DNA of 27,928 nt from Flavobacterium sp. Lineage in GTDB: Bacteria; Bacteroidota; Bacteroidia; Flavobacteriales; Flavobacteriaceae. Made by a program: the position numbers and the translations under genes. The stretch lies in assembly GCA_030152225.1 (NCBI GenBank), contig JASLHL010000039.1:1-27928 (forward strand), written 5' to 3'. Positions 8,823 to 15,858 of the stretch are shown here, one piece after another; within the stretch, counting starts at the first letter, position 1; the number at the start of each line of letters is the position of its first letter. Below the pieces are notes generated by a model. It saw nothing but the letters and a program-made list of their open reading frames with translations, did not search any database and was not told the DNA's origin.

Positions 8823-9356
8823 TTATTCTTTTATCTGATAAATAGCTGGAATATTTCTTCCGTGCTTGTCATAATCCATACCGTACCCTACGATAAATTT
8901 ATTTTCAATTTCAAAAGCGACATAGTCCAATTTAATGTCTTTAGTATACGCTTCTGGCTTTAAACACAAGGTACAGATTTTCAATTCTTTTGGGCGTTGT
9001 TGCTCGAAAAGCTTCTTCAAAGCAACCAAAGTATTCCCTGTATCTACGATGTCTTCAATGATAATCACACGGCGATCTGTTACATCAATATCCAGTCCCA
9101 ATAACTGATTCACTTGATTGGTCGATTGAGTTCCGATATACGAAGCCATCTTGACAAAACTCATTTCACACTCTCCTTTATAGTGCTTCACTAAATCGGA
9201 AACAACCATAAAAGATCCATTCAAAACACCAATAAAAACGGGTGTTTCTCCATTCATGTCACGCAAGATATCACTTGCAATCTCTTTGAGTCTCTCTTGA
9301 ATTTGTTTTTCAGAAATGAAAGGAACAAAAGTCTTGTCTAAAACTTGGATTTCCAT
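8823..9356 (-). CDS. hpt: Hypoxanthine phosphoribosyltransferase
   Basis: Purine salvage enzyme that transfers phosphoribose from PRPP to hypoxanthine (and usually guanine) to give IMP/GMP. Starting from the ATG at 9356 it has 177 residues: GVLNGS (43-48), the PRPP-binding VIIIEDIVDTGNT (97-109) and the base-binding region VGYGMDYDKHGRNIP (156-170). The frame stays open 11 codons further, to a TTG at 9389. I reject that start because the -7 promoter box (9379-9386) lies between the two, so the ATG is the only start inside the expected transcript. First gene of hpt-adk-obg. Confidence 0.95.
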   Translation of the reverse strand: MEIQVLDKTFVPFISEKQIQERLKEIASDILRDMNGETPVFIGVLNGSFMVVSDLVKHYKGECEMSFVKMASYIGTQSTNQVNQLLGLDIDVTDRRVIIIEDIVDTGNTLVALKKLFEQQRPKELKICTLCLKPEAYTKDIKLDYVAFEIENKFIVGYGMDYDKHGRNIPAIYQIKE

Positions 9357-9378
9357 AAACAATTGAATTGATAATTTG

Positions 9379-9386
9379 CAAATATA
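9379..9386 (-). promoter_or_regulatory. -7 box of the hpt promoter (TATATTTG)
   Basis: Exact match to the Bacteroidota -7 consensus TAnnTTTG on the minus strand. The start of transcription would fall near 9372, leaving a 5' leader of about 16 nt before the hpt ATG at 9356. I do not see a clear TTG at the -33 position, so the call rests on the -7 box and its placement. Confidence 0.55.
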
Positions 9387-9476
9387 CAAAAAAGATACAC
9401 CATATTTGTATTCCTTAGGTAATGAATTCCAAACATTTTGATGCTTTATAGTTTCAATATATTGTAAACTGTAAAC

Positions 9477-9511
9477 AAAAAAAAACGTAGCGCTTTCTAC
9501 AAACGCTACGT
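9477..9511 (-). terminator. Rho-independent terminator of the candidate sRNA
   Basis: An 8-bp G/C-containing stem ACGTAGCG/CGCTACGT (9485-9492 with 9504-9511) with an 11-nt loop that may add three A/T pairs. On the minus strand it is followed by a run of eight further T (9477-9484). On the plus strand no T-run follows, so it works in the minus direction only. No coding gene lies directly upstream of it on that strand. Confidence 0.85.
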
Positions 9512-9638
9512 CTAAAACAAACTAATTCAATCTAACTCTAAAACCAAAGCTAATAAGTTTTATTGTTAAGATTACTTTTTATACACCAGATCAAGGGCAT
9601 ATATTATTTTTTAATACAATATACCTTAATTATATTGT
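9477..9638 (-). ncRNA. Candidate small RNA between hpt and purK
   Basis: The stretch is bounded by a consensus promoter (9641-9670) and a strong terminator (9477-9511), both on the minus strand, and would give an RNA of about 160 nt. Its 5' end can fold into an 8-bp hairpin (9616-9623 with 9631-9638, 7-nt loop), followed by a long A/U-rich single-stranded middle and the terminator hairpin. The only short reading frame noticed (9550-9600, 16 codons, MPLIWCIKSNLNNKTY) has no ribosome binding site, so a peptide seems unlikely but is not excluded. The terminator separates it from the hpt promoter 90 bp further on, so it is not simply the hpt leader. I do not recognise a known RNA family; 6S-Flavo and Flavo-1 would be the first ones to test. 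Confidence 0.5.
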
Positions 9639-9640
9639 CT

Positions 9641-9670
9641 CAAATATAAGTTAATTTTTTAACTAGCCAA
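9641..9670 (-). promoter_or_regulatory. Bacteroidota-type promoter of the candidate sRNA
   Basis: On the minus strand a TTG (9668-9670) is followed after exactly 19 nt by TATATTTG (9641-9648). This matches the -33/-7 arrangement described for Bacteroidota primary-sigma promoters (TTTG, about 19-20 nt, TAnnTTTG). It is the best complete promoter match I found in the window. Predicted transcription start is near 9635-9638. Confidence 0.6.
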
Positions 9671-9878
9671 GATTTATTTTAAGTTTTTTTTCACATTCTT
9701 GTTTTTCTGGTAAAAGAGATTCTACCCTCATATACCATAAAAAGTGTAATAGAAATCTATTTATGTTACTATCCTCCTATTAGACGCATCCCTTAGCCTC
9801 CCCTCTGTCTACAATTCTTTCCTTTTTTGCTTTGGCATTTTTTTTCTAGAGTTTATATGTTCACCATTTGAATTAGTA
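9671..9878. other. Intergenic region upstream of purK
   Basis: Pyrimidine-rich on the plus strand between about 9690 and 9850. I see no reading frame above 20 codons with a plausible start, no riboswitch consensus (purine and preQ1 cores were looked for by eye) and no terminator. It separates the candidate sRNA promoter from the purK promoter. Confidence 0.5.
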
Positions 9879-9886
9879 TATCTTTG
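9879..9886 (+). promoter_or_regulatory. -7 box of the purK promoter (TATCTTTG)
   Basis: Exact TAnnTTTG match on the plus strand, placing the transcription start near 9892 and giving a leader of about 19 nt before the ATG at 9911. The -33 element is not clear. The box overlaps the upstream TTG at 9884 and so argues against that start. Confidence 0.5.
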
Positions 9887-9910
9887 CACAAACACAATTA
9901 CAACAACACA

Positions 9911-11065
9911 ATGAATTATTATTCAACTGATTTTCGCTTGGGAATATTAGGTGGTGGACAACTAGGTAAAATGCTTTTGTATGATACCCGCAAGTTCGAC
10001 ATTGCTACTTTTATCTTGGATCCAAGTAAAGAAGCGCCTGCACAATATGGTGCGCACCAATTTTTTCAAGGCGATTTAATGGACTATGAAACGGTTTATC
10101 GCTTTGGAAAAAAAGTAGATGTATTGACCATTGAAATCGAAGGGGTTAATTTAGAAGCTTTAGAGCAACTACAACAAGAGGGAATAAAAGTTTTCCCTGC
10201 TCCTGAAACCCTGCGCTTGATTCAACATAAAGGAAAACAAAAAGACTTCTATTCCACACATGAAATTCCTACTGCACCTTATACGCGTTTTAACACAAAA
10301 GCAGAGCTACAAGTGGCTATCAGTCAAAATCTAATTGCCCTTCCCTTTGTTTGGAAATCGGCGCAATTTGGTTATGATGGTAATGGAGTAAAGGTAGTTC
10401 GTTCAGCTGATGATGTAATTGCATTAGCAGAGGGCGAGTGTATTGCTGAAACGATGATTCCCTTCAAAAATGAACTAGCGGTTATTGTCGCTCGTTCTGC
10501 TTCTGGAGAAATCAAAACATTCCCCGTCGTAGAGATGGAATTTCACCCAGAGGCAAATCAAGTAGAATACGTAATTTGTCCTGCGCGTATTGATGAAAAA
10601 GTAGCAGACAAAGCTAGAGCAATTGCACTAAGCGTTTCTGAGAAGTTCAATCACGTTGGATTATTGGCTGTTGAGATGTTTCAAACCCAAGACGATGAAA
10701 TCTTAGTAAATGAAGTAGCGCCACGTCCACACAATTCGGGGCATTACTCTATTGAAGCAAGTTATACTTCTCAGTTTGAACAACATATTCGCGCTATTTT
10801 AGATTTACCTTTAGGTAATACTGATAGTAAGGTAGCGGGTGTCATGGTAAATTTAGTAGGTGCTGAAGGACATACAGGTCAAGTGTATTACGAAGGCATG
10901 AATGAAATCTTAGCCATTGCTGGTGTTACGCCTCATATTTATGGAAAACAAGAAACTAGACCTTTCCGTAAAATGGGACATGTGACCATTGTTAATAGCG
11001 ATATGGATAAAGCGAGAGCAATTGCCCAACAAGTAAAAGAAACCATCAAAGTAATCAGTCAATAA
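9911..11065 (+). CDS. purK: N5-carboxyaminoimidazole ribonucleotide synthetase
   Basis: ATP-grasp enzyme of de novo purine synthesis that turns AIR, ATP and bicarbonate into N5-CAIR. From the ATG at 9911 it has 384 residues, with the N-terminal nucleotide-binding GILGGGQLGKM (10-20), the ATP-grasp core (FVWKSAQFGYDGNGVKVV) and the catalytic block VNEVAPRPHNSGHYSIEAS near residues 262-280. The frame extends nine codons further to a TTG at 9884, but that overlaps the -7 box, so the ATG is preferred. It is the first gene of a two-gene plus-strand operon, with purE beginning 3 bp after its stop; the products act on consecutive steps. Confidence 0.96.
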   Translation: MNYYSTDFRLGILGGGQLGKMLLYDTRKFDIATFILDPSKEAPAQYGAHQFFQGDLMDYETVYRFGKKVDVLTIEIEGVNLEALEQLQQEGIKVFPAPETLRLIQHKGKQKDFYSTHEIPTAPYTRFNTKAELQVAISQNLIALPFVWKSAQFGYDGNGVKVVRSADDVIALAEGECIAETMIPFKNELAVIVARSASGEIKTFPVVEMEFHPEANQVEYVICPARIDEKVADKARAIALSVSEKFNHVGLLAVEMFQTQDDEILVNEVAPRPHNSGHYSIEASYTSQFEQHIRAILDLPLGNTDSKVAGVMVNLVGAEGHTGQVYYEGMNEILAIAGVTPHIYGKQETRPFRKMGHVTIVNSDMDKARAIAQQVKETIKVISQ

Positions 11066-11068
11066 ATT

Positions 11069-11551
11069 ATGAAAATAGCTGTAGTCATGGGCAGTATCTC
11101 CGATATGCCTATTATGCAAGATGCAATCGATATTATTAAAGAATTTGGCGTTGAAGTAGAAGTTGATATTGTTTCAGCTCATCGTACACCTGAAAAATTA
11201 GTGGATTTTTCTTCTCATGCTCATAACAGAGGCATTCAAGTGATTATTGCTGGAGCAGGAGGAGCGGCACACTTACCTGGAATGGTTGCTTCCATGTCTC
11301 CACTTCCCGTTATTGGAGTACCCGTAAAGTCAAGCAATTCAATTGATGGATGGGATAGTGTGCTCTCTATTTTACAAATGCCGGGTGGAGTACCCGTTGC
11401 AACTGTTGCCTTAAATGGAGGAAAAAATGCAGGTTTATTGGCTTTGCAAATTTTGGGAAGTCAAAACCAAGATGTTCAAAACAAAATGATTGCTTATAAA
11501 AACGGATTGAAAGAAGCTGTATTACAAGCAGCAGCAAACTTAAAAAAATAA
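11069..11551 (+). CDS. purE: N5-carboxyaminoimidazole ribonucleotide mutase (class I PurE)
   Basis: Converts N5-CAIR, the PurK product, to CAIR by moving the carboxylate. The 160-residue protein has the substrate-binding GSISDMPIM (8-16), the catalytic His38 in SAHRTP (36-41), the glycine-rich AGAGGAAHLPGMVA (61-74) and GVPVKSS (83-89). Length and motifs are typical of the bacterial octameric class I enzyme. It follows purK after 3 bp and is closed by a terminator 20 bp downstream. Confidence 0.96.
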   Translation: MKIAVVMGSISDMPIMQDAIDIIKEFGVEVEVDIVSAHRTPEKLVDFSSHAHNRGIQVIIAGAGGAAHLPGMVASMSPLPVIGVPVKSSNSIDGWDSVLSILQMPGGVPVATVALNGGKNAGLLALQILGSQNQDVQNKMIAYKNGLKEAVLQAAANLKK

Positions 11552-11571
11552 GTCACCTCAACAATAAAGTA

Positions 11572-11601
11572 AACCAGTAGTTTTCACTGCTGGTTTTTTT
11601 T
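11572..11601 (+). terminator. Rho-independent terminator after purE
   Basis: A 9-bp stem with one G-U pair (11572-11580 with 11587-11595), 6-nt loop, then a T-run on the plus strand. It sits between the convergent purE and the hydroxylase gene, whose stop codon touches the T-run. On the minus strand a weaker T-rich stretch follows the same hairpin, so it may stop transcription both ways. Confidence 0.88.
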
Positions 11602-12340
11602 ATATCTTTTTTTCGCTGAATCCTTTAAACGGTTTAATCCTACAGGTTTGAAACAATCGATCCCATAGCGTGGTATAAAAACCAAAATTTGTTTGAGGTT
11701 CTAGGTGATGTCTATTGTGAAAACTCGCTGTTCCCAACCAACTCACCCATCCCGTATTCCCTAAACGCGCTACTTTATTAAAATGTCCAATCGTTCCCCA
11801 AACCACGTTAACGACTAAATATATTCCCACTGCTACATAGTGAAACGGATATACATAAAGTACTGCTAGTAGCATCACACCAAATCCAAGAGCCTCAAAT
11901 GGGCTCAATACAAAAAGACTCAAAGCATTCACCCCTATGTGTTCATGATGTTTTTGATGGATAAAGCGATATAACGGTTGGACATGGGCAAGTTTGTGAA
12001 AACAGTACATTAGAAAATCAATGATCAGAATCAACACCAACACTTGACCGGATATAATCCCTACTCCTTGTGCAGTAAAATCAACGGTTAAATATCCCTC
12101 CCTCCAGACAAAAGCACCAAATACAAAAACCACAACGTTGCAAATCCAGGTTGAACCCACCGCCCAGATATCGGTTTGTACGATAGGTTGATAATCATTT
12201 ACACAGACGCTGTTCTTTTGCATACGATGCCAAATCACATACAGTAGCAAGGAACACATAATCAGGACCAAATTAAGCACCATCGCCAACCCCGTGATGG
12301 CAATGTATCCTTGGTTCAGTATTTGCTCAGTTTGACTCAT
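11600..12340 (-). CDS. Sterol desaturase / fatty acid hydroxylase family membrane protein
   Basis: Integral membrane non-haem di-iron oxygenase of 246 residues. The histidine clusters that bind the two irons are all present: HKLAH (115-119), HQKHH (128-132), a His at HFNKV (186) and FHNRHH (208-213). Hydrophobic segments lie at about 13-38, 63-79, 94-113, 143-164 and 166-182. The family hydroxylates or desaturates lipid chains, sterols or carotenoids; the sequence does not show which. In Flavobacteriaceae, membrane-lipid or carotenoid modification is more likely than sterol chemistry, but that is inference. It appears to be a single gene: a terminator lies upstream of it and the purE terminator downstream. 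No clear promoter box was found in the short upstream gap. Confidence 0.88.
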   Translation of the reverse strand: MSQTEQILNQGYIAITGLAMVLNLVLIMCSLLLYVIWHRMQKNSVCVNDYQPIVQTDIWAVGSTWICNVVVFVFGAFVWREGYLTVDFTAQGVGIISGQVLVLILIIDFLMYCFHKLAHVQPLYRFIHQKHHEHIGVNALSLFVLSPFEALGFGVMLLAVLYVYPFHYVAVGIYLVVNVVWGTIGHFNKVARLGNTGWVSWLGTASFHNRHHLEPQTNFGFYTTLWDRLFQTCRIKPFKGFSEKKI

Positions 12341-12360
12341 CAGATCATTTCTTTACACAA

Positions 12361-12390
12361 AAAAGTCCTCGCTAAACAACAAGGACTTTT
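12361..12390 (-). terminator. Rho-independent terminator after manC
   Basis: A 9-bp stem (12361-12369 with 12382-12390) with a 12-nt loop, followed on the minus strand by a T-run that begins in the stem. It ends the M28-SDR-SprT-manC operon and lies 20 bp before the hydroxylase start on the same strand. Confidence 0.85.
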
Positions 12391-12396
12391 CTACGG

Positions 12397-13467
12397 TTAT
12401 TTTATTTTTTTTTCCTCAATATACTGGCTTACAGTTTTTATTTCTTGTTCCTTTTTCTTTGGATAAATCAAAAGGATATCCTCTTTATCAACGACAATAT
12501 AATCATTTAATCCATCTATTACGACGCGCTTTCCTTTATCTGTTCGCACGATGTTATTAGTTGCATTATTAAAGTATACCTCTGCATTGACTACAGCATT
12601 ATCAGAAATGTCCTTTGGCAGCTTTTCGTATAACGATCCCCAAGTACCCAAATCATTCCAATCAAAGGTAGCAGGCAAAACGTACACGTTATTTGCTTTT
12701 TCCATCACCGCATAATCAATGGATATATTATCCGCTTTGGAGTAGTTTTCGTCTATAAACGCTTTTTCTTTATCCGTATTAAACAAATCATAACCTGTAT
12801 CGAAAAGCTCCGTCATTTCAGGTTGAAAATTAGAAAAAGCATCTAGGATTGCATTAACACTCCATACAAATATTCCAGAATTCCACAAGAAATGCCTACT
12901 TTGAATAAACTTTCTCGCGGTGACATAATCTGGTTTTTCTCTAAACTGTACTACTTTCTTAATTGGTCTTGAGTCGAGTTTATTGAATTCGATATACCCA
13001 TATCCCGTATTGGGAAAAGTAGGTAGAATTCCCAAAGTCATCAAAACTTGATCTCTTTCACATACGTCAAACGTACGCTGTAAATTCGATACGAATTGAA
13101 GTTCATCCTCAATCCAATGGTCACTAGGTGCAACAACCATTACTGCATTAGGATTGAGTTTTTTTATCTTCATAGCTGCGTACAAAATACAGGGTGCTGT
13201 ATTTCGCATAGCAGGTTCTAGTATTATATTAGCAGACGCTACAGCCGGTAATTGTTCTTGAACGATTGTTTTATAATTCTCATGCGTTAAGATCAAAATA
13301 TTTTCTTTTGGAATTAACTGAGACAATCGCATAAACGTTTTCTGGATCAAGGTTTCACCTGATCCCAACATATCGTGGAACTGTTTGGGGAACTCCGGAG
13401 TACTTACTGGCCAAAAACGCGAACCAACTCCTCCCGCCATTACAACAGCATAATAATTCGAATTCAT
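12397..13467 (-). CDS. manC: Mannose-1-phosphate guanylyltransferase (GDP)
   Basis: Makes GDP-mannose from mannose-1-phosphate and GTP, a precursor for surface polysaccharides and protein glycosylation. The 356-residue protein has the nucleotidyltransferase signature AGGVGSRFWPVSTPEFPKQF (11-30) and a later VVAPSDHWI block at about 109-117, plus SGIFVWS and DWNDLGTWGSL. The usual LSR after WP is VST here. It is a single-domain enzyme without the C-terminal phosphomannose isomerase cupin found in bifunctional forms. It is the last gene of a four-gene operon, 10 bp after the SprT-like gene. Confidence 0.94.
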   Translation of the reverse strand: MNSNYYAVVMAGGVGSRFWPVSTPEFPKQFHDMLGSGETLIQKTFMRLSQLIPKENILILTHENYKTIVQEQLPAVASANIILEPAMRNTAPCILYAAMKIKKLNPNAVMVVAPSDHWIEDELQFVSNLQRTFDVCERDQVLMTLGILPTFPNTGYGYIEFNKLDSRPIKKVVQFREKPDYVTARKFIQSRHFLWNSGIFVWSVNAILDAFSNFQPEMTELFDTGYDLFNTDKEKAFIDENYSKADNISIDYAVMEKANNVYVLPATFDWNDLGTWGSLYEKLPKDISDNAVVNAEVYFNNATNNIVRTDKGKRVVIDGLNDYIVVDKEDILLIYPKKKEQEIKTVSQYIEEKKIK

Positions 13468-13477
13468 ACTATTCTTC

Positions 13478-14101
13478 TTATTGTTTTACAACATAATGTG
13501 TCATCATTTCAACTTCGGCATTTGCTTTAAAAACAAACAATCGCCCTGTTGCTACTTCTAAACACTCAAATCTTTTTACACGTAAAGGACCGCGTTTGAA
13601 CACTTTACCATTATGCGTTTTGAAATGACTTCCCAAGGGGATTTCATACACAAAACACTGGTTACTGCCCTTCTCTACTGTATCGTACAGGCGCATAGCA
13701 ATAGATAAGCGTTCGTCTGTATCACTACTCGCCGAGGGATTTCTAAAATGATTGGCTAATAAAGGTAACAATCGATCTGGAAAAACCTCTGGTCGTAGAA
13801 AAGGCAACATAAGCAAGCGAAAGGTTTGCTTCCACTCGATTCCATGTGGTTTTATTGTTCCGCCATACTTCTGAAAAGCTACTAAATGCGCAATCTCGTG
13901 AATCAATGTCATCAAAAACCGATAGGGATTGAGGTTAGAATTGATCGTAATCAAGTGTTTGCCGTCCAATCCTTTGGTATAATCTCCGTGTCTTGTTACC
14001 CTTTCATTGACAATTTTCAAGTGAATGTGGTAGTGTTTGATTAATTCAAAAGCCGCCTCTAAAGCTTGTTCTGGTAAATAGGGTTTGAGTATCGTAATCA
14101 A
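13478..14101 (-). CDS. SprT-like zinc-metalloprotein
   Basis: A 207-residue protein with the metalloprotease-type motif HEIAH (68-72) and a third possible zinc ligand in PHGIEWKQTF (His86). It resembles the N-terminal part of SprT/Spartan-type proteins. In eukaryotes SPRTN cleaves DNA-protein crosslinks; a role for the bacterial proteins is not settled, so I do not assign a substrate. The C-terminal half (about 110-207) lacks an obvious zinc ribbon of CxxC type. It lies 12 bp downstream of the SDR gene and 10 bp upstream of manC. Confidence 0.85.
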   Translation of the reverse strand: MITILKPYLPEQALEAAFELIKHYHIHLKIVNERVTRHGDYTKGLDGKHLITINSNLNPYRFLMTLIHEIAHLVAFQKYGGTIKPHGIEWKQTFRLLMLPFLRPEVFPDRLLPLLANHFRNPSASSDTDERLSIAMRLYDTVEKGSNQCFVYEIPLGSHFKTHNGKVFKRGPLRVKRFECLEVATGRLFVFKANAEVEMMTHYVVKQ

Positions 14102-14113
14102 TCTATTTGTTTT

Positions 14114-14791
14114 TTAAGGAGTAGTACTTGATGCTTGAAGTACTTTACCATTAAAATATTTATTCCCTGTAAGTGCAAAATCACTGATGTATTCACCAAT
14201 TTCTTCTGGCATCAAAGGTGCTTGATAGCCTGGAAAGGCTTCTTCTAACATTTCAGTTTGAACCGCTCCTAAAGCAATGACATTAAAAGCAATTCCCTTC
14301 TCTTTATATTCTTCCGCTAGGAGCTCACTCAAGATAATAACAGCCCCTTTACTGGAACTATAAGCGGCTAAACCGCCAAATTTCATAGTGCCTTGCACGC
14401 CCCCCATGCTACTGATAGTCACTACATGGCTATTCACCATAAAATACGGAATACACAACTGAACTAAACGAGCCAATCCAAATACGTTTACTTTATAAAC
14501 CCATTCAAATTCCTCTTGTGTGATTTCCTCAAAGGGTTTATTTACTAAGGCACCTGCATTGTTGATTAAAATATCAACATGCCCCCATTGCGTAGCAACA
14601 TACGCTACTACTTGTTGTAAATCCGCCTCTACTGTAAGGTCTTTTTCCAAACAAGTTACATTGGGTAGCGCGGCTAATTCAGTCGATTTTTTTCGGGAAA
14701 CGGCTAAAATCTTATGCCCTCTGCCTGCGAGTATTTTCACTGTTTCTAATCCAATACCACGGCTTGTTCCCGTAACAATAATATGTTTCAT
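14114..14791 (-). CDS. Short-chain dehydrogenase/reductase
   Basis: NAD(P)-dependent oxidoreductase of 225 residues with the classical SDR features: cofactor motif TGTSRGIG (7-14), NNAG (77-80), catalytic Ser in ISSMGG (126-131) and YSSSK (144-148). Arg at 31-33 (SRKK) after the second beta strand favours NADP. The gap between Ser and Tyr is about three residues longer than usual, due to the GTMKFGG insertion. Substrate cannot be deduced. It begins 2 bp after the M28 peptidase stop and is in the same operon. Confidence 0.9.
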   Translation of the reverse strand: MKHIIVTGTSRGIGLETVKILAGRGHKILAVSRKKSTELAALPNVTCLEKDLTVEADLQQVVAYVATQWGHVDILINNAGALVNKPFEEITQEEFEWVYKVNVFGLARLVQLCIPYFMVNSHVVTISSMGGVQGTMKFGGLAAYSSSKGAVIILSELLAEEYKEKGIAFNVIALGAVQTEMLEEAFPGYQAPLMPEEIGEYISDFALTGNKYFNGKVLQASSTTP

Positions 14792-14793
14792 CT

Positions 14794-15741
14794 TTAGTTT
14801 TTCAATCTAATTTCACCAGAAGGTAAGTTAATCAATTTTTCTACCACAGGAACAAATTTTGTTGTAAGTTCTGTCATAAAAGGCACATCCATTAGATGCG
14901 CTTCGTCCTTGACGTGATGGTAATAGGTAAAGTTCTCAAAATCGGAAGAACTAAACGTCTGACTTGGTATTTTATAGGCTAAATAAAAGGGATAATTATC
15001 TGAGCGCATAAACAATTGCATTTTTTCTGCCTCTTCAAATCTTCCCGCTAAATTTTCACCTGCTATTTCGTTAATCTTATCAGCTAAATTGCTTTGGTCA
15101 TAACCCGTAATAAAGGTAGTATACTCTCGTGTCATTGGCACACCTAACATTTCAAAATTAAGCATGAGTACAACATTTGCATCTTCTTTTTTTAGGCGAC
15201 TCGCTAAATGCTCTGATCCGAAAAGCCCCAATTCTTCAGCAGTAAAAAAGCACACCAATACGGTGCGTTTCACCTCTTTCTTTGCGAGGTTTCTCGCCAA
15301 TTCAAGTAAAATACTTACCCCAGAAGCATTGTCATTTGCTCCATTGGCAATAGAGTCACCTGCTACGGGTTCTTGAATACCAATATGATCATAATGAGCA
15401 CCGAGCACAACAATTTCATGCTTTAATTGAGGGTCTTTTCCTGGAATTACTCCCACAACATTCCATGTATTTTTCAACTTGATCAATTCATCTTCATAGC
15501 GCTCGTAATACGGTTCTATTCCATACGCCTCCAACTCCTTAGTCAAATAAGCAGCTGCTTTGATATTCCCCTCTTTTCCTGAGTCTCTCCCTAGCAATTC
15601 ATCCGACGCTAAATAATTTAGTGTCTTGCTTATATTCACAGCAGATACTTGATCTTGTTGCGCTTCAGGTATACTCGATGTCGCGGTACAAGAAGCAACT
15701 AAAATTGCTCCTAAAAAACCTAAATATTTCACTTTTAACAT
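14794..15741 (-). CDS. M28 family zinc aminopeptidase-like lipoprotein
   Basis: A 315-residue exported metallopeptidase. Residues 1-18 are a lipoprotein signal with lipobox LVASC (Cys18), so it is anchored to a membrane in the periplasm or at the surface. The co-catalytic zinc ligands of M28 are recognisable: His116 in GAHYDH, Asp137 in NGANDNASG, Glu169/Glu170 in TAEELGLFGSEHL, Glu197 in NFEMLG and His275 or His276 in YYHHVKDEAH. It probably removes N-terminal amino acids from peptides. First gene of the operon with SDR, SprT-like protein and manC. A -7 box at 15746-15753 is only 4 bp from the ATG. Confidence 0.92.
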   Translation of the reverse strand: MLKVKYLGFLGAILVASCTATSSIPEAQQDQVSAVNISKTLNYLASDELLGRDSGKEGNIKAAAYLTKELEAYGIEPYYERYEDELIKLKNTWNVVGVIPGKDPQLKHEIVVLGAHYDHIGIQEPVAGDSIANGANDNASGVSILLELARNLAKKEVKRTVLVCFFTAEELGLFGSEHLASRLKKEDANVVLMLNFEMLGVPMTREYTTFITGYDQSNLADKINEIAGENLAGRFEEAEKMQLFMRSDNYPFYLAYKIPSQTFSSSDFENFTYYHHVKDEAHLMDVPFMTELTTKFVPVVEKLINLPSGEIRLKN

Positions 15742-15745
15742 GCTT

Positions 15746-15753
15746 CAAAAATA
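15746..15753 (-). promoter_or_regulatory. Possible -7 box just upstream of the M28 peptidase gene
   Basis: TATTTTTG on the minus strand fits TAnnTTTG, but it ends only 4 bp before the ATG, which would make the mRNA leaderless or nearly so. No TTG is found at the -33 distance. Moderate to low confidence. Confidence 0.35.
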
Positions 15754-15809
15754 CAAAATACACTTCTTATTTTACAGCATTTTTGCATTAGTTTGTATTA
15801 AAAAACAAA

Positions 15810-15836
15810 AAAAAGCTTGCAAATTGCAAGCTTTTT
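15810..15836 (-). terminator. Rho-independent terminator after pdhC
   Basis: Palindrome centred on 15823: GCTTGCAA/TTGCAAGC (15815-15822 with 15824-15831), extended by A/T pairs on both sides, with a T-run on the minus strand downstream. It follows the pdhC stop by about 20 bp and precedes the M28 operon. Confidence 0.88.
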
Positions 15837-15858
15837 CATTTTATTCTCGACGAATTGA

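Noticed and set aside
9671..9880. Purine or preQ1 riboswitch upstream of purK or hpt
   Set aside because: The conserved core bases of those families are not seen on either strand, and the promoters leave leaders of only about 16-19 nt for hpt and purK, too short for a riboswitch.
14114..15741. Horizontal transfer of the M28-SDR pair
   Set aside because: Base composition and codon use look like the neighbouring genes, and there are no repeats or mobile genes at the borders.
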